The notes under the pieces were generated by a model, which worked only from the letters and a program-made list of their open reading frames with translations, did not search any database and had not been told where the DNA came from. The translations under genes were made by a program, and so were the position numbers. 64,000 bases of DNA from Flavobacteriales bacterium (GTDB lineage Bacteria; Bacteroidota; Bacteroidia; Flavobacteriales_F; PHOS-HE28): NCBI GenBank assembly GCA_016703105.1, contig JADJCS010000002.1:186001-250000 (forward strand). The letters are read 5' to 3'. Below are positions 1-7,910 of the stretch, in pieces (position 1 is the stretch's first letter; each line of letters starts with the position of its first letter).

Positions 1-674
1 TCCTCGAGCGTGAGGTAGCGCACGCTGGAGGGCAGCGTGGGGAGGCTGGTCACTTGAGGGAGCGATCGCAGCCTTACCGACATCCATGCGCCGGACAATG
101 CCGGCAGGCTGGTGAGGGTGGGGAGATCGTAGAGGTTGATCTGCGAATTGAAGCCACCGTTGGAGGCGAGCGGGGGTAGGGAACTGAGCAGCGGCAGGTT
201 GCTGAGGTCCAGGAATTGGAATGGCTGTAGGAACGGAGGCAGGGTGGTAAGCGCAGGGCAATCGAAGATCTCCACCTGGTTGATCACAGCGGGAAGCACC
301 GGGAGGGTAGTGCCGGGATAGTCGTGGAGGAACAGTGTTTCCATGCTGGCCGGGAACGCGGGCAGCACGGGGCTTCTCGCGCCGGCCGTGTAACTTACGC
401 TGATCTCGTTGTCCTGTTCATATTGGATCCCGGTGAGGTCGCTGGGGTCCCACGTGATGTCGATGTCTGCCGCCAGAGGGTAGGGCGGCGTTTGCTGCAT
501 CGTCCACGCCGTGTCCATGTACCCGTTCACATCCACGCAACCCGGTACCTGGCCGTTCAGCCAGGTGCGTGTGTTCACGTCAGGGATATAGATGGTCTGG
601 GCGCTGCTCGTTAATGGCAAGAGGGCAAGCAGCCCGCCCAAGGACAGAAGGATCCGATAGTTGGCGGTGAACAT
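1..674 (-). CDS. Secreted leucine-rich-repeat-like protein, C-terminus off the window
   Basis: The reading frame runs open from an ATG at 674 to the window edge, about 224 codons. It starts with a Sec signal peptide (MFTANYRILLSLGGLLALLP..., ending SSAQ near residue 31). The body has irregular repeats rich in LPxLxxLP, for example ALTTLPPFLQPF and TLTSLPALSGAW, like BspA or LRR surface proteins that often carry a T9SS sorting domain. The C-terminal domain is outside the window, so T9SS export is inferred from the neighbourhood. It is the downstream neighbour of the large 968-4864 protein on the same strand, with 293 bases between them. Confidence 0.75.
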   Translation of the reverse strand, partial: MFTANYRILLSLGGLLALLPLTSSAQTIYIPDVNTRTWLNGQVPGCVDVNGYMDTAWTMQQTPPYPLAADIDITWDPSDLTGIQYEQDNEISVSYTAGARSPVLPAFPASMETLFLHDYPGTTLPVLPAVINQVEIFDCPALTTLPPFLQPFQFLDLSNLPLLSSLPPLASNGGFNSQINLYDLPTLTSLPALSGAWMSVRLRSLPQVTSLPTLPSSVRYLTLE

Positions 675-967
675 CTTTCGTGGTGGTTCGGGTAGATCGG
701 TGACTAGACGCACGGATGCGCGAAGAGCAGCCTCGTGCGCTTCCGCATGGTCCCCGCAACATTGGCCTGCGTTCAAGCCGATTGGGGATCATTTAGGCGC
801 AGGTACCGCTCCCGTCCGCTTTTTGGAGTTGCCCTGCGACAGCGGCGACATCATCCCGCACCGGTTGAAGTACAAGAAGTTGGTGAGGTGATTAGAAGAT
901 CAGACGATCAGAAAATGAAGAGCCCGGAGATGAGCCGGGCTTTTTCATGTGGCCGTTGTCAGTATGA
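675..967. other. Intergenic region with one hairpin
   Basis: This 293-base gap between two minus-strand surface-protein genes holds no convincing gene. Short open frames on both strands have no start context or recognisable content. A strong hairpin with a T tract lies at 921-945. The upstream promoter of the leucine-rich-repeat gene should lie here, but I see no clear TAnnTTTG box. Confidence 0.5.
921..945 (+). terminator. Rho-independent terminator-like hairpin
   Basis: A perfect 7-bp stem AGCCCGG/CCGGGCT (921-927 with 935-941) and a 7-base loop are followed by TTTTT. The T tract is on the plus strand, yet no plus-strand gene is visible upstream. It may protect against read-through, or it may end an unannotated short plus-strand transcript from 675-920. 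Confidence 0.6.
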
Positions 968-3900
968 CTACGGTCGAATGAGTTGGATATAGCCGGACTT
1001 GACCACCGGACTCTGGTCGGGATCGCTCGGGGTCAGCGTGTAGAAGTAAACGCCATCCGGAAGCTCATGGCCTTGTTCGTCCTTGCCGAACCATCGTGAA
1101 ATCCTCGGGTCCGCACGATAGACCTCGTTACCCCAACGGTTGAAAATGCTGGCCTGAACATACGGTGCATCCGGACCGAACCCCCAACTATCGTTCTCGT
1201 TGTCACCGTTGGGGGTGATCACGTTGGGGATCGTTGCGTCCGATGTACTGTTAGGGCAGATGAGCGCATCCACTACGGCCGTACCTATCACCAAGCAGCC
1301 CATGGGGTCGTACCCATGCACCGTATAAGTTCCTGGCTCTGCTACCACGGTTGAGGCCGAAGTATCGCCTGTACTCCAGATCCAATTCGAATAAGGTCCG
1401 CTGGCGGTGAGCACCAAGCTCGCACCTATACAGATAGTGGTATCCAAGCCGAGAGCGATCGTATCCGCTGCGGTGAGTTCCACGATCACCACAGCGGATG
1501 TGTCGAAACAGCCGAACGGATCAGCGACCACGAGTTGATAGAGACCCGCTTCATCCACCGTGATGCTGGTAGATAGGGTATCGTGCGGGCTCCAGATATA
1601 GACCGCTTGACCTGGAACACCGACAAGTTCGAAGGTCTGGCCCTCACAACCGATGAAAGGACCGGGGTCGACGATCTCTGCCATGGGATCCCCGCCGACG
1701 ATATACAGTGTGAGCGTTTGTGTGTCCCCACAACTGGTTACGCTACAACTGTAAATACCCGGTTCGTCGATCATTTGGAGCGTGTCACTTCCAGAAAGAG
1801 GTGCGTTCCAGACGATGGAACCCGGATCGCTCGTCTCTACTTCGACGGAGACGCTTTCGCCAGGGCAAAGCACATGGTCTGGCTCCACCAGCAAGTACGG
1901 TGAACTAAATGGGGCAAGGGTGACCGGACCGTTGGAAACCACGCATCCGTTCGGTTCGGTCATGGTCAGGTAGTAGTCGCCGAATTCGTGCACGTAAAGG
2001 GCGGCTGTGTCCTGGCCGAATGCTCCCAACGGGCCGGTCCATTGGATGTCCGTGCCTTGGGTCGAGGTGAATAGCAAAGCACTGTCGCCTGGACAGATGG
2101 TCGTGGGCAGGAGTCCAAGATATGGCATGGGCGGCGCGGAGACCTGATAATAATTGGTCGCGTAGCAGGTGACGCCGTTTTCGGTATGGTAGGCTCCGAT
2201 CACCAAGCCTCCGGGTTCCGTACACCAGGCACTATCCCCATTCGCACTGGTCAGCAACCCAGCAGACCAGGAAATGGAATCACATGTGGTACAGCTTGCA
2301 ACGAGCAGTAGCGTATCCCCAGCGCAGATGTAAGGCGGTACAATGGCGGTAACGGTCGGTTCTTCCACCACATGCACGAAGACACTGTCCTGGAACTGGA
2401 ACACGGCGCTCTCGGAACCACATGGCCCGTTGTTGATCTCGATCTCCATGGACAGATCGACCCATCCAGTAACATCGCCCGGAACTCCCCACGGCATAGG
2501 TTCGTTCGGATCGATGCCGTTCTCAGCGCCACAAGAACTCGCGATCCAGTATAGATCCTCGTTCAGGGTGATCGGTTGTCCGTTCTGTGTCCATATCGCG
2601 ATCAAATACCCGCCGACGCAAGGCTCCGGACAGGTGACCAGCGTGTCGCCATCGAACAGAGAGTCATTGGGCAGATAGAGCTGATAAGAGAAGCCATCCA
2701 CAGGGTCCAAGAAACCTGCTTCAGGCATGTTCACCGTAATACCGTTCATCGTCCGGCAACCAGCGGGCCCGATGAGCTCAACTATGTACCCCCCGGACTG
2801 CGCTATGAAGATGCTATCATTCACGATGGTGTCGGTCTGTCCCACTTGGTACCACTGGCAGATGTAGCCCGATGGGATGTTCGGCGACCATGCCCAGAAC
2901 GGAGAGCATGTAGTGATCGTGTAAGGGTAGTCAGCATTGGTGTTCACCACGATGTTGTCCGAGACCAGGGGCCACTCACACTCATTGATCACGAAAACGG
3001 AATCTGTCCACGACCAACAACCGTTCACCGTGTTCACGGTACATGTCGACCACCCATCCGGTGGTGAGATGTGTGCTGTTGTTTCGCCATTCGACCAAAG
3101 GAAATCGAGGTCTGGGGCGATACAGAGCGAGATATCTCCATTCGAATAGCTGGACCAAGCCATCGCGGCGGGGCTTTGATACTCATTGAAAGGAGGAACC
3201 ATCGAGATCTCCTCGCAGAAACAGTTGAGTAGCGTATCGGTGCATGGGTCAGCCGCGTTGGAGTAGCTCGTTATGCAGAGAGGGAGCCGTTCCCCGGAAC
3301 AAGGTGCTCCAGAACCAATGGGGTTCCAAAAGTCATAGGGCCTGCGGCCGGGGACAAGGGCCTTCGCGAGTATGCCGTCCCGTTCGCCCAGGGAGTACAT
3401 CGCCATAAAGGCCGCATCGTTCAGATCGCCGCAATCGTCGTAAGCCCAAAGGTGGAAGGTGAGTCCTGCACCGGCACCGCACCCACCATAGTTGCAATAG
3501 TCCCCGATCAAGCCGATCGCCGAAGGGAAGATCAACCTACCCTCGAATGTGCTTGAGAACAGCAGCGCGCCATCAGAGGTCGAGGCGATGGACCCTGCCT
3601 GCTTGGCCCATTGCCCCCCGATCTGTTGCCCTTCCCGCAGTTGCAAGCCATTGAAGGCATGTTTTGCGATGAACAGATCCTCTGGTCCCGTGGCCATGAA
3701 AAGACCATCGGCATTGTAGTGTGCGGTCAGATCCGAGAACTGGCATCGGAAGGTGCCGAGAACGGCCACGGTATCCGCTCGCTGATCGATCGCCTGGGCG
3801 GAGACTGGACTGTCCGAACCGAGCACGCTATGGGCCACGTGCTCCCCGGCGGTGTCCACCTGGAGCAGGAAGTAGGCGTAATCATCCTGGGCATGGATCA

Positions 3901-4864
3901 CATCGGTGGAACCGTCCAGGTAGTACATGTTCCCGCGCACATCGCCGCATAGTAGCAGTTGGCCGGTGCTGGTTAAAAGCATATCGTTCACCACATCCAC
4001 GACCCCGCCTCCACACGTGCGGAACCAGACCTCGTTCCCCAAGGGGTCCAACTTCATCAGGAAGATGGCGTTCACCATCGCGTTCGCATGCACCGCGTCG
4101 AAAGTGATGGTGTCGCTGAATTGGCCGCAGACATAGAGGTTGTTCTGAGCATCGCTCACCACATCCACCGCTTTATCCGTGAATTCAGCCGCTCCATGCT
4201 TCAGCCAGAGTGGGGCCCCGGCGGCAGAGTAGCCAGCAATGAACACATCGGTACCGAGTTGTTGAAGGAGTGGGTCGAACATGCTGGTGATCGTGCCTCC
4301 GTCGAATACGGCCGTGCCTGAGAACTCACCCACCATCGTGATATTCCCGTTCGGGGAAATGCTCAGTCCGTTCGGCCTTTCCGTGCCATCATTCGAACCA
4401 CCTGTGCGCACCCACAGTGCATCGCCTGTGGCCGGGTCAAGCTTGGCCAGGAACGCGTTCCAGGTATTATTGCTGCCTGGTACGGATGTTCCGAACAGGT
4501 CCGCCGGCCCCATGTATTGTCCAGTGACCGCCAGCGACCCGTCGATACCGAGCGCGAGCTTCCAGCACCTGTCTATCGTAGGGCCTCCGGCCCGCTTCAT
4601 CCATTCCAAGTCCCCGGTCGGGCTCAGTTTCGCGACGAAACCATCGGATGCTCCGGCCGAGTTCAACGGTTGACCATCGACCTCCATGCCTGCCGTGAAC
4701 TCACCGGCAACGTAGATGTGATCATCGGGCCCCACGACCACATCATGAACGCCATCACCGCCGAGGCCTCCGAATTTCTGCACCCAATATTCTTGGGCGC
4801 AGACCTCCTTCTGGATGCTGAAAGCCAGGATCGAACAGTACAGGAGGAACTTTGAGAAGTGCAT
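968..4864 (-). CDS. Giant secreted SBBP/Ig-like surface protein with T9SS type B sorting domain
   Basis: This 1298-residue protein has a signal peptide (MHFSKFLLYCSILAFSIQKEVCA). About 450 residues of beta-propeller (SBBP-like) repeats follow, with units such as DDHIYVAGEFTAG, GNITMVGEFSG and NNLYVCGQFSD. Then comes a Cys-rich middle with many Ig/PKD-like strands, several of them repeating the pattern 'C-GDTLLLVAS' / 'WSAGL'. The C-terminus (PNVITPNGDNENDSW..., IFNRWGNEVY, LPDGVYFYTL) is the gliding-motility type B domain recognised by the type IX secretion system. Function is likely as a cell-surface adhesin or matrix protein; the ligand is unknown. Confidence 0.9.
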   Translation of the reverse strand: MHFSKFLLYCSILAFSIQKEVCAQEYWVQKFGGLGGDGVHDVVVGPDDHIYVAGEFTAGMEVDGQPLNSAGASDGFVAKLSPTGDLEWMKRAGGPTIDRCWKLALGIDGSLAVTGQYMGPADLFGTSVPGSNNTWNAFLAKLDPATGDALWVRTGGSNDGTERPNGLSISPNGNITMVGEFSGTAVFDGGTITSMFDPLLQQLGTDVFIAGYSAAGAPLWLKHGAAEFTDKAVDVVSDAQNNLYVCGQFSDTITFDAVHANAMVNAIFLMKLDPLGNEVWFRTCGGGVVDVVNDMLLTSTGQLLLCGDVRGNMYYLDGSTDVIHAQDDYAYFLLQVDTAGEHVAHSVLGSDSPVSAQAIDQRADTVAVLGTFRCQFSDLTAHYNADGLFMATGPEDLFIAKHAFNGLQLREGQQIGGQWAKQAGSIASTSDGALLFSSTFEGRLIFPSAIGLIGDYCNYGGCGAGAGLTFHLWAYDDCGDLNDAAFMAMYSLGERDGILAKALVPGRRPYDFWNPIGSGAPCSGERLPLCITSYSNAADPCTDTLLNCFCEEISMVPPFNEYQSPAAMAWSSYSNGDISLCIAPDLDFLWSNGETTAHISPPDGWSTCTVNTVNGCWSWTDSVFVINECEWPLVSDNIVVNTNADYPYTITTCSPFWAWSPNIPSGYICQWYQVGQTDTIVNDSIFIAQSGGYIVELIGPAGCRTMNGITVNMPEAGFLDPVDGFSYQLYLPNDSLFDGDTLVTCPEPCVGGYLIAIWTQNGQPITLNEDLYWIASSCGAENGIDPNEPMPWGVPGDVTGWVDLSMEIEINNGPCGSESAVFQFQDSVFVHVVEEPTVTAIVPPYICAGDTLLLVASCTTCDSISWSAGLLTSANGDSAWCTEPGGLVIGAYHTENGVTCYATNYYQVSAPPMPYLGLLPTTICPGDSALLFTSTQGTDIQWTGPLGAFGQDTAALYVHEFGDYYLTMTEPNGCVVSNGPVTLAPFSSPYLLVEPDHVLCPGESVSVEVETSDPGSIVWNAPLSGSDTLQMIDEPGIYSCSVTSCGDTQTLTLYIVGGDPMAEIVDPGPFIGCEGQTFELVGVPGQAVYIWSPHDTLSTSITVDEAGLYQLVVADPFGCFDTSAVVIVELTAADTIALGLDTTICIGASLVLTASGPYSNWIWSTGDTSASTVVAEPGTYTVHGYDPMGCLVIGTAVVDALICPNSTSDATIPNVITPNGDNENDSWGFGPDAPYVQASIFNRWGNEVYRADPRISRWFGKDEQGHELPDGVYFYTLTPSDPDQSPVVKSGYIQLIRP

Positions 4865-4899
4865 CGCGGTTGGCGAGGACTATTAAGGCGCTAGCGACA

Positions 4900-5385
4900 T
4901 CAGACCAATTTGCTCCGCAACCCCTTCACCCGCAGGTCGAAGGCTTTCTCTTCCACGGGCAGGCAGACCTGTGCGAAGAGTTCCATGTGCTCCGGGATGT
5001 GTTCCGCAGACCGGTTCGTCCGCAGGTCGAAGTGTACGAAGCTCATCCAGCAGAGCGCCTTCAGTACCTTCTTCTCCTTGTCCCACATCTGCATCTCCAC
5101 TTCAACATGCTTCGGGCTGTAGGTGATGAGCTGTGAGGAGATCACCACTTTCTCCATGAGGATGGCCGGGCGCAGGTAGGCGATCTGGCTGGTGCTCACC
5201 ACCCAAGTGCGGCCGGTGGTATTGGCGATGCCGTAGAGATCGAAGTCGTATGCTTCCAGCAGGTGGTCCTCGCGGGCGTTCAGGAAGTAGTCCGTGTAGC
5301 GACCGTTGTTCAGGTGGTTGAACGGGTCGCAGTCCTGGAAGCGGATAGTGGCGGTGGTTTCCGGGGTTTTTGGTAGTGCACTCAT
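4900..5385 (-). CDS. Acyl-CoA thioesterase of the 4HBT (hot-dog fold) family
   Basis: The 161-residue protein has the 4-hydroxybenzoyl-CoA thioesterase signature near its N-terminus, FQDCDPFNHLNNGRYTDYF, with the expected catalytic aspartate in DCDP. Such enzymes hydrolyse acyl-CoA thioesters in the cytoplasm; the substrate cannot be told. I chose the ATG at 5385 (MSALPKTPETTATIRFQD). The frame stays open upstream to 5514, but that stretch is low-complexity and crosses a good -7 box at 5394-5401. The gene is divergent from the small secreted protein at 5523. Confidence 0.87.
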   Translation of the reverse strand: MSALPKTPETTATIRFQDCDPFNHLNNGRYTDYFLNAREDHLLEAYDFDLYGIANTTGRTWVVSTSQIAYLRPAILMEKVVISSQLITYSPKHVEVEMQMWDKEKKVLKALCWMSFVHFDLRTNRSAEHIPEHMELFAQVCLPVEEKAFDLRVKGLRSKLV

Positions 5386-5393
5386 CGTGGAGG

Positions 5394-5401
5394 TGAAGGT
5401 A
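5394..5401 (-). promoter_or_regulatory. -7 box TACCTTCA before the thioesterase
   Basis: TACCTTCA fits the Bacteroidota -7 consensus TAnnTTTG with the TTC variant common in this window. It ends 8 bases before the ATG at 5385, so the mRNA would have almost no leader. It helps to reject the longer upstream start. Confidence 0.55.
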
Positions 5402-5522
5402 GCCGTACGGTCTTCCGCCACTTGCTCACCCACCCCCGCCACTTGCTCGCTGGAACTTCCGAAGCGTAGGGGGCGTAGGCAGTTTCGTCCCGGCAATAGC
5501 GCCACCCCCAGCACCTCCGGTC

Positions 5523-5861
5523 ATGAAGAACCTTCTCCTCCTCGCCTTCGCTTCCCTCGCCTTCGGAACGGCTTCGGCCCAGACCTATCCCCTGGAGCTG
5601 ATCGTCTTCTACCAGCGCGCCGCTTCGGACTATCAACTGGCCGCCCTGCGCTGCCCGGAGCAGGACGCCTGCTACCGCGAGCACGCGGCTTTCAATGCGT
5701 GCATGGCCGACCAACTGGCCGAAGGACGGATCGCCGATTGCCAGGCGCCAAGCTGTGCCCTGCGTCCCTGCGAGCTGCCCATCGGCCTGGAGCCGAGCGC
5801 GCGGGTATCCGGAATGTCCATGGAACCGCTTACGCTCCATCAACCTCGGATCGGGGAATAG
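5523..5861 (+). CDS. Small secreted six-cysteine protein, unknown function
   Basis: The 112-residue protein starts with a clear signal peptide (MKNLLLLAFASLAFGTASAQ). The mature part has six cysteines (in RCPEQDAC, NAC, DCQAPSC, RPC), which could form three disulfides in the periplasm or outside the cell. I do not recognise a family. The last 25 residues look less structured, so a small frameshift near the end is possible. It is divergent from the thioesterase gene and is followed by 270 non-coding bases with two hairpins. Confidence 0.62.
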   Translation: MKNLLLLAFASLAFGTASAQTYPLELIVFYQRAASDYQLAALRCPEQDACYREHAAFNACMADQLAEGRIADCQAPSCALRPCELPIGLEPSARVSGMSMEPLTLHQPRIGE

Positions 5862-5884
5862 GGACTCGCGTTGCGAACACGCGG

Positions 5885-5909
5885 GACCTCCTTGCCGGGA
5901 GGTCTTGTC
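5885..5909 (+). terminator. Weak terminator-like hairpin
   Basis: A 7-bp stem GACCTCC/GGAGGTC (5885-5891 with 5898-5904) with a 6-base loop is followed by TTGTC, a poor U tract. It lies 24 bases after the stop of the small secreted protein. Confidence 0.4.
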
Positions 5910-6052
5910 GTGCATGCGGTATCCGGCACGCGTTGCTCTCGGACGTGTATATCCGCCCCGGTTTCTGGCGGATCGGAACGCACCGATCGCCCACCAACAC
6001 CCGTAATGTTGTGCAGCGAAGCGTCCCTGGAGACGGGGACAAGTTCTGGTCG

Positions 6053-6094
6053 GCGGACCGCCCAAGGGCACAGCCCGGGCGGTTCGCTGTTTTT
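6053..6094 (+). terminator. Rho-independent terminator
   Basis: An 11-bp stem (6053-6063 with 6077-6087, one G-T wobble) and a 13-base loop are followed by TGTTTTT. It separates the small secreted protein transcript from the choice-of-anchor L gene that starts 40 bases later. Confidence 0.7.
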
Positions 6095-6106
6095 GGGATG
6101 GTCTCG

Positions 6107-6114
6107 TAGCTTCA
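6107..6114 (+). promoter_or_regulatory. -7 box TAGCTTCA before the anchor-L protein gene
   Basis: TAGCTTCA matches the TAnnTT[CGT] box seen before many genes here. It lies 19 bases before the ATG at 6134, just after the terminator. Confidence 0.5.
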
Positions 6115-6133
6115 CCTGCTGAAAACCCATCGC

Positions 6134-7138
6134 ATGAAGAAGCTTCTACCCTCCGCTGCCTTCTCCCTTTTCGCACTGGCCGGCCAGGCCCAGCTCACCA
6201 TCACTGACAGCCTCACCATCGGCTCCATCACCACCCTGCTGGAGGGGATCGGGGTCACGGTGAGCAACGTGACCGTGAACTGCCCGGAGCGCGCCATGGG
6301 TCATTTCGTCGGCACCTCGGAATTGTCCATCACCGAAGGGCTCGTGCTGACCACCGGGGGCGCTGATCTCGTCGCAGGACCGGTCGCCAACTTCGCGAGC
6401 GACTATCTGGGTACCCCGGGGGATGCGGACCTGGACAACGCGCTGGGCATGGGCGGCATAACCTATGAGGCCTGCGTGTTGGAGTTCGATTGCGTGCCGC
6501 AGGGGGACACCTTGCTCTTCAACTTCTCCTTCGGCAGCGAGGAGTACCAGGAGTTCGTGGGTTCGGCCTTCAACGATGTATTTGGCATCTATTTGAGCGG
6601 CCCGGGCTTCGGCACTCCCACCAACGTGGCGGCGATCCCAGGCGGAACCGTGGTGTCCATCAACAACGTGAACAACCAATTGAACAGCGGGTACTACCAC
6701 GACAATGAGGGCATTCCCGGGTATTATGTCGCCTACGACGGCTTCACCACCAACCTTACCGTATTCGCTGTAGTGCAGCCATTGCAGCCTTACCACTTCA
6801 AAGTCGCCATCGCAGACGTCGCTGACGGCGCATTGGACAGCGGCGTGTTCCTCGAGGCCTTCAGCTTCCGCAGCCCGATGCTTACCACCGGCTTGAACGA
6901 AGCGTCCCTGCCTTCCTTGCAACTGTTCCGCCGGGGCGATGAGCTGTTCATGGTGGTGCCTCCCGAAACCGCCCACGGCCAGCACGTTCTCGTGTTCGAT
7001 GCCGCCGGTCACCTGGTGCAGCGCACGATGGTGCAAGGCACCGGCGTCTCCATCGACATCGCCGGACTGGACGCTGGTATGTACGTGGTGAAGGTGCAGG
7101 ACAGCACGCTTCCTGCGGTGCGCTTCGTGAAGGAATAG
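6134..7138 (+). CDS. Choice-of-anchor L domain protein with T9SS type A sorting domain
   Basis: This 334-residue protein has a signal peptide (MKKLLPSAAFSLFALAGQAQ). A choice-of-anchor L domain at about 25-260 includes the hallmarks GLVLTTGG, LEFDCVPQGDTLLFNFSFGSEEYQEFV, NDVFGIYLSGPG and the late IADVADGALDSGVFLEA. A short type A T9SS C-terminal domain (about 265-334) ends AGMYVVKVQD...VRFVKE. The protein is expected at the cell surface or released. A larger paralogue of the same domain is at 43233-44861. Confidence 0.9.
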   Translation: MKKLLPSAAFSLFALAGQAQLTITDSLTIGSITTLLEGIGVTVSNVTVNCPERAMGHFVGTSELSITEGLVLTTGGADLVAGPVANFASDYLGTPGDADLDNALGMGGITYEACVLEFDCVPQGDTLLFNFSFGSEEYQEFVGSAFNDVFGIYLSGPGFGTPTNVAAIPGGTVVSINNVNNQLNSGYYHDNEGIPGYYVAYDGFTTNLTVFAVVQPLQPYHFKVAIADVADGALDSGVFLEAFSFRSPMLTTGLNEASLPSLQLFRRGDELFMVVPPETAHGQHVLVFDAAGHLVQRTMVQGTGVSIDIAGLDAGMYVVKVQDSTLPAVRFVKE

Positions 7139-7145
7139 CCCACCC

Positions 7146-7242
7146 GAAGGCTAAAGGCTGAAGGGGAGAGGTTGAAGGGAAAAGAAAGAGGGTGCCGTCA
7201 GGCTTTCCTCTTCGGCCTTCAACCTTTCCCCATTTCTCTGGA
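7146..7242. repeat. Heptad-phased palindromic element, copy A
   Basis: The left arm (7146-7187) reads as consecutive 7-base units resembling GAAGGCT. The right arm (from about 7201) reads as complementary units resembling GCCTTCA, so the two arms can fold: 7163-7178 pairs with 7216-7231 with one mismatch. The 30-base centre (7184-7213) is identical to that of copy B at 7819-7848 and has a GCC-GTCA-GGC tip. It starts 8 bases after the anchor-L gene and precedes the decayed nucleotidyltransferase locus. Confidence 0.75.
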
Positions 7243-7245
7243 GTT

Positions 7246-7720
7246 CTATCCGCGCTTACGCCGCAGTTCCTGAACGTCGAGCAAGTCCTTCGGCCTTGCG
7301 GACCGCAGCTTGCTCGCGATCAGATCGTCGTAGTTGAGCACGCGGTAGTGTGCCACGGGTGTGCCAGCCAACTCTGCCCCCCGCAAGCGAGTGCACCGGG
7401 GGTGAGGGTTCGGTGGAAACGTTCTGCTCGAGAAAGGGGGGCTCGTCGGAGGGGATAAGGGTCGGGGGCCGGGAGTTCCGGCGCCCGGCCTAACCATGTC
7501 CTGTGCCGCGCAGGAGAGCACCTCGTCAACGAACTGCATCGGTCTTCTTGTGGACCACGAAATTGTCCGGTACCGCGCGAACTTCGAACGGGTCCTTGCC
7601 TCGGTCGGCGAAACTGCGGAAGAACCACTCGACGCGCTCGCTCGGTGAGAGGGCCAGAAAGGCTTGCTCTCTGCGCAGGTTGCTTTCCTCCTTGCTTTCG
7701 AATCGGATGCGTGGGTCCAT
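7246..7720 (-). pseudogene. Decayed nucleotidyltransferase (AbiEii-like) locus
   Basis: Two pieces remain. The frame from 7720 encodes 64 residues (MDPRIRFESKEESNLRREQ..., ending VHKKTDAVR), which resembles the small protein that often precedes a nucleotidyltransferase in Bacteroidota. In another frame MQFVDEVLSC begins at about 7538, is followed by low-complexity sequence with no active site, and resumes near 7350 with VLNYDDLIASKLRSARPKDL and a short tail. That tail is the usual C-terminus of AbiEii-type or minimal nucleotidyltransferases. The central GSxxD catalytic region is missing, so no enzyme is made. Hairpin elements flank it on both sides. I am fairly sure it is a remnant, less sure of the family. 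Confidence 0.65.
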
Positions 7721-7780
7721 GTGCCGCCTGTTCCCAAAGATAAGGGCGCTCCGGAGGTGCTCTATAGGACTAGTCCACAC

Positions 7781-7886
7781 GAAGGCAAAAGGCTGAAAGG
7801 GAAAGGTGGAAGAGGAATGAAAGAGGGTGCCGTCAGGCTTTCCTCTTCACCCTTCCACCTTTCCCCTTTTCCCTGTGCTCTGCTCC
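7781..7886. repeat. Heptad-phased palindromic element, copy B
   Basis: The left arm (7781-7822) is made of 7-base units like GAAGGCA, AAAGGCT, GAAAGGG and AAAGGTG. The right arm (7838-7886) has seven units starting CTT or CTG. The arms pair (about 7796-7812 with 7852-7869). The centre 7819-7848 is identical to that of copy A, and the arm sequences differ from copy A in a compensatory way (TTGAAGG/CCTTCAA against TGGAAGG/CCTTCCA). It ends next to the hisS promoter. Confidence 0.75.
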
Positions 7887-7894
7887 ATGCCCGC

Positions 7895-7902
7895 TACTTT
7901 CG
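7895..7902 (+). promoter_or_regulatory. -7 box TACTTTCG before hisS
   Basis: TACTTTCG ends 8 bases before the ATG at 7911. It lies downstream of the alternative ATG at 7887, so it argues for the 7911 start and for a very short leader. Confidence 0.55.
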
Positions 7903-7910
7903 CCCTCCGC

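Noticed and set aside
675..920. Small RNA upstream of the hairpin at 921
   Set aside because: The hairpin is convincing but no promoter box or conserved structure is visible, so I list only the hairpin.
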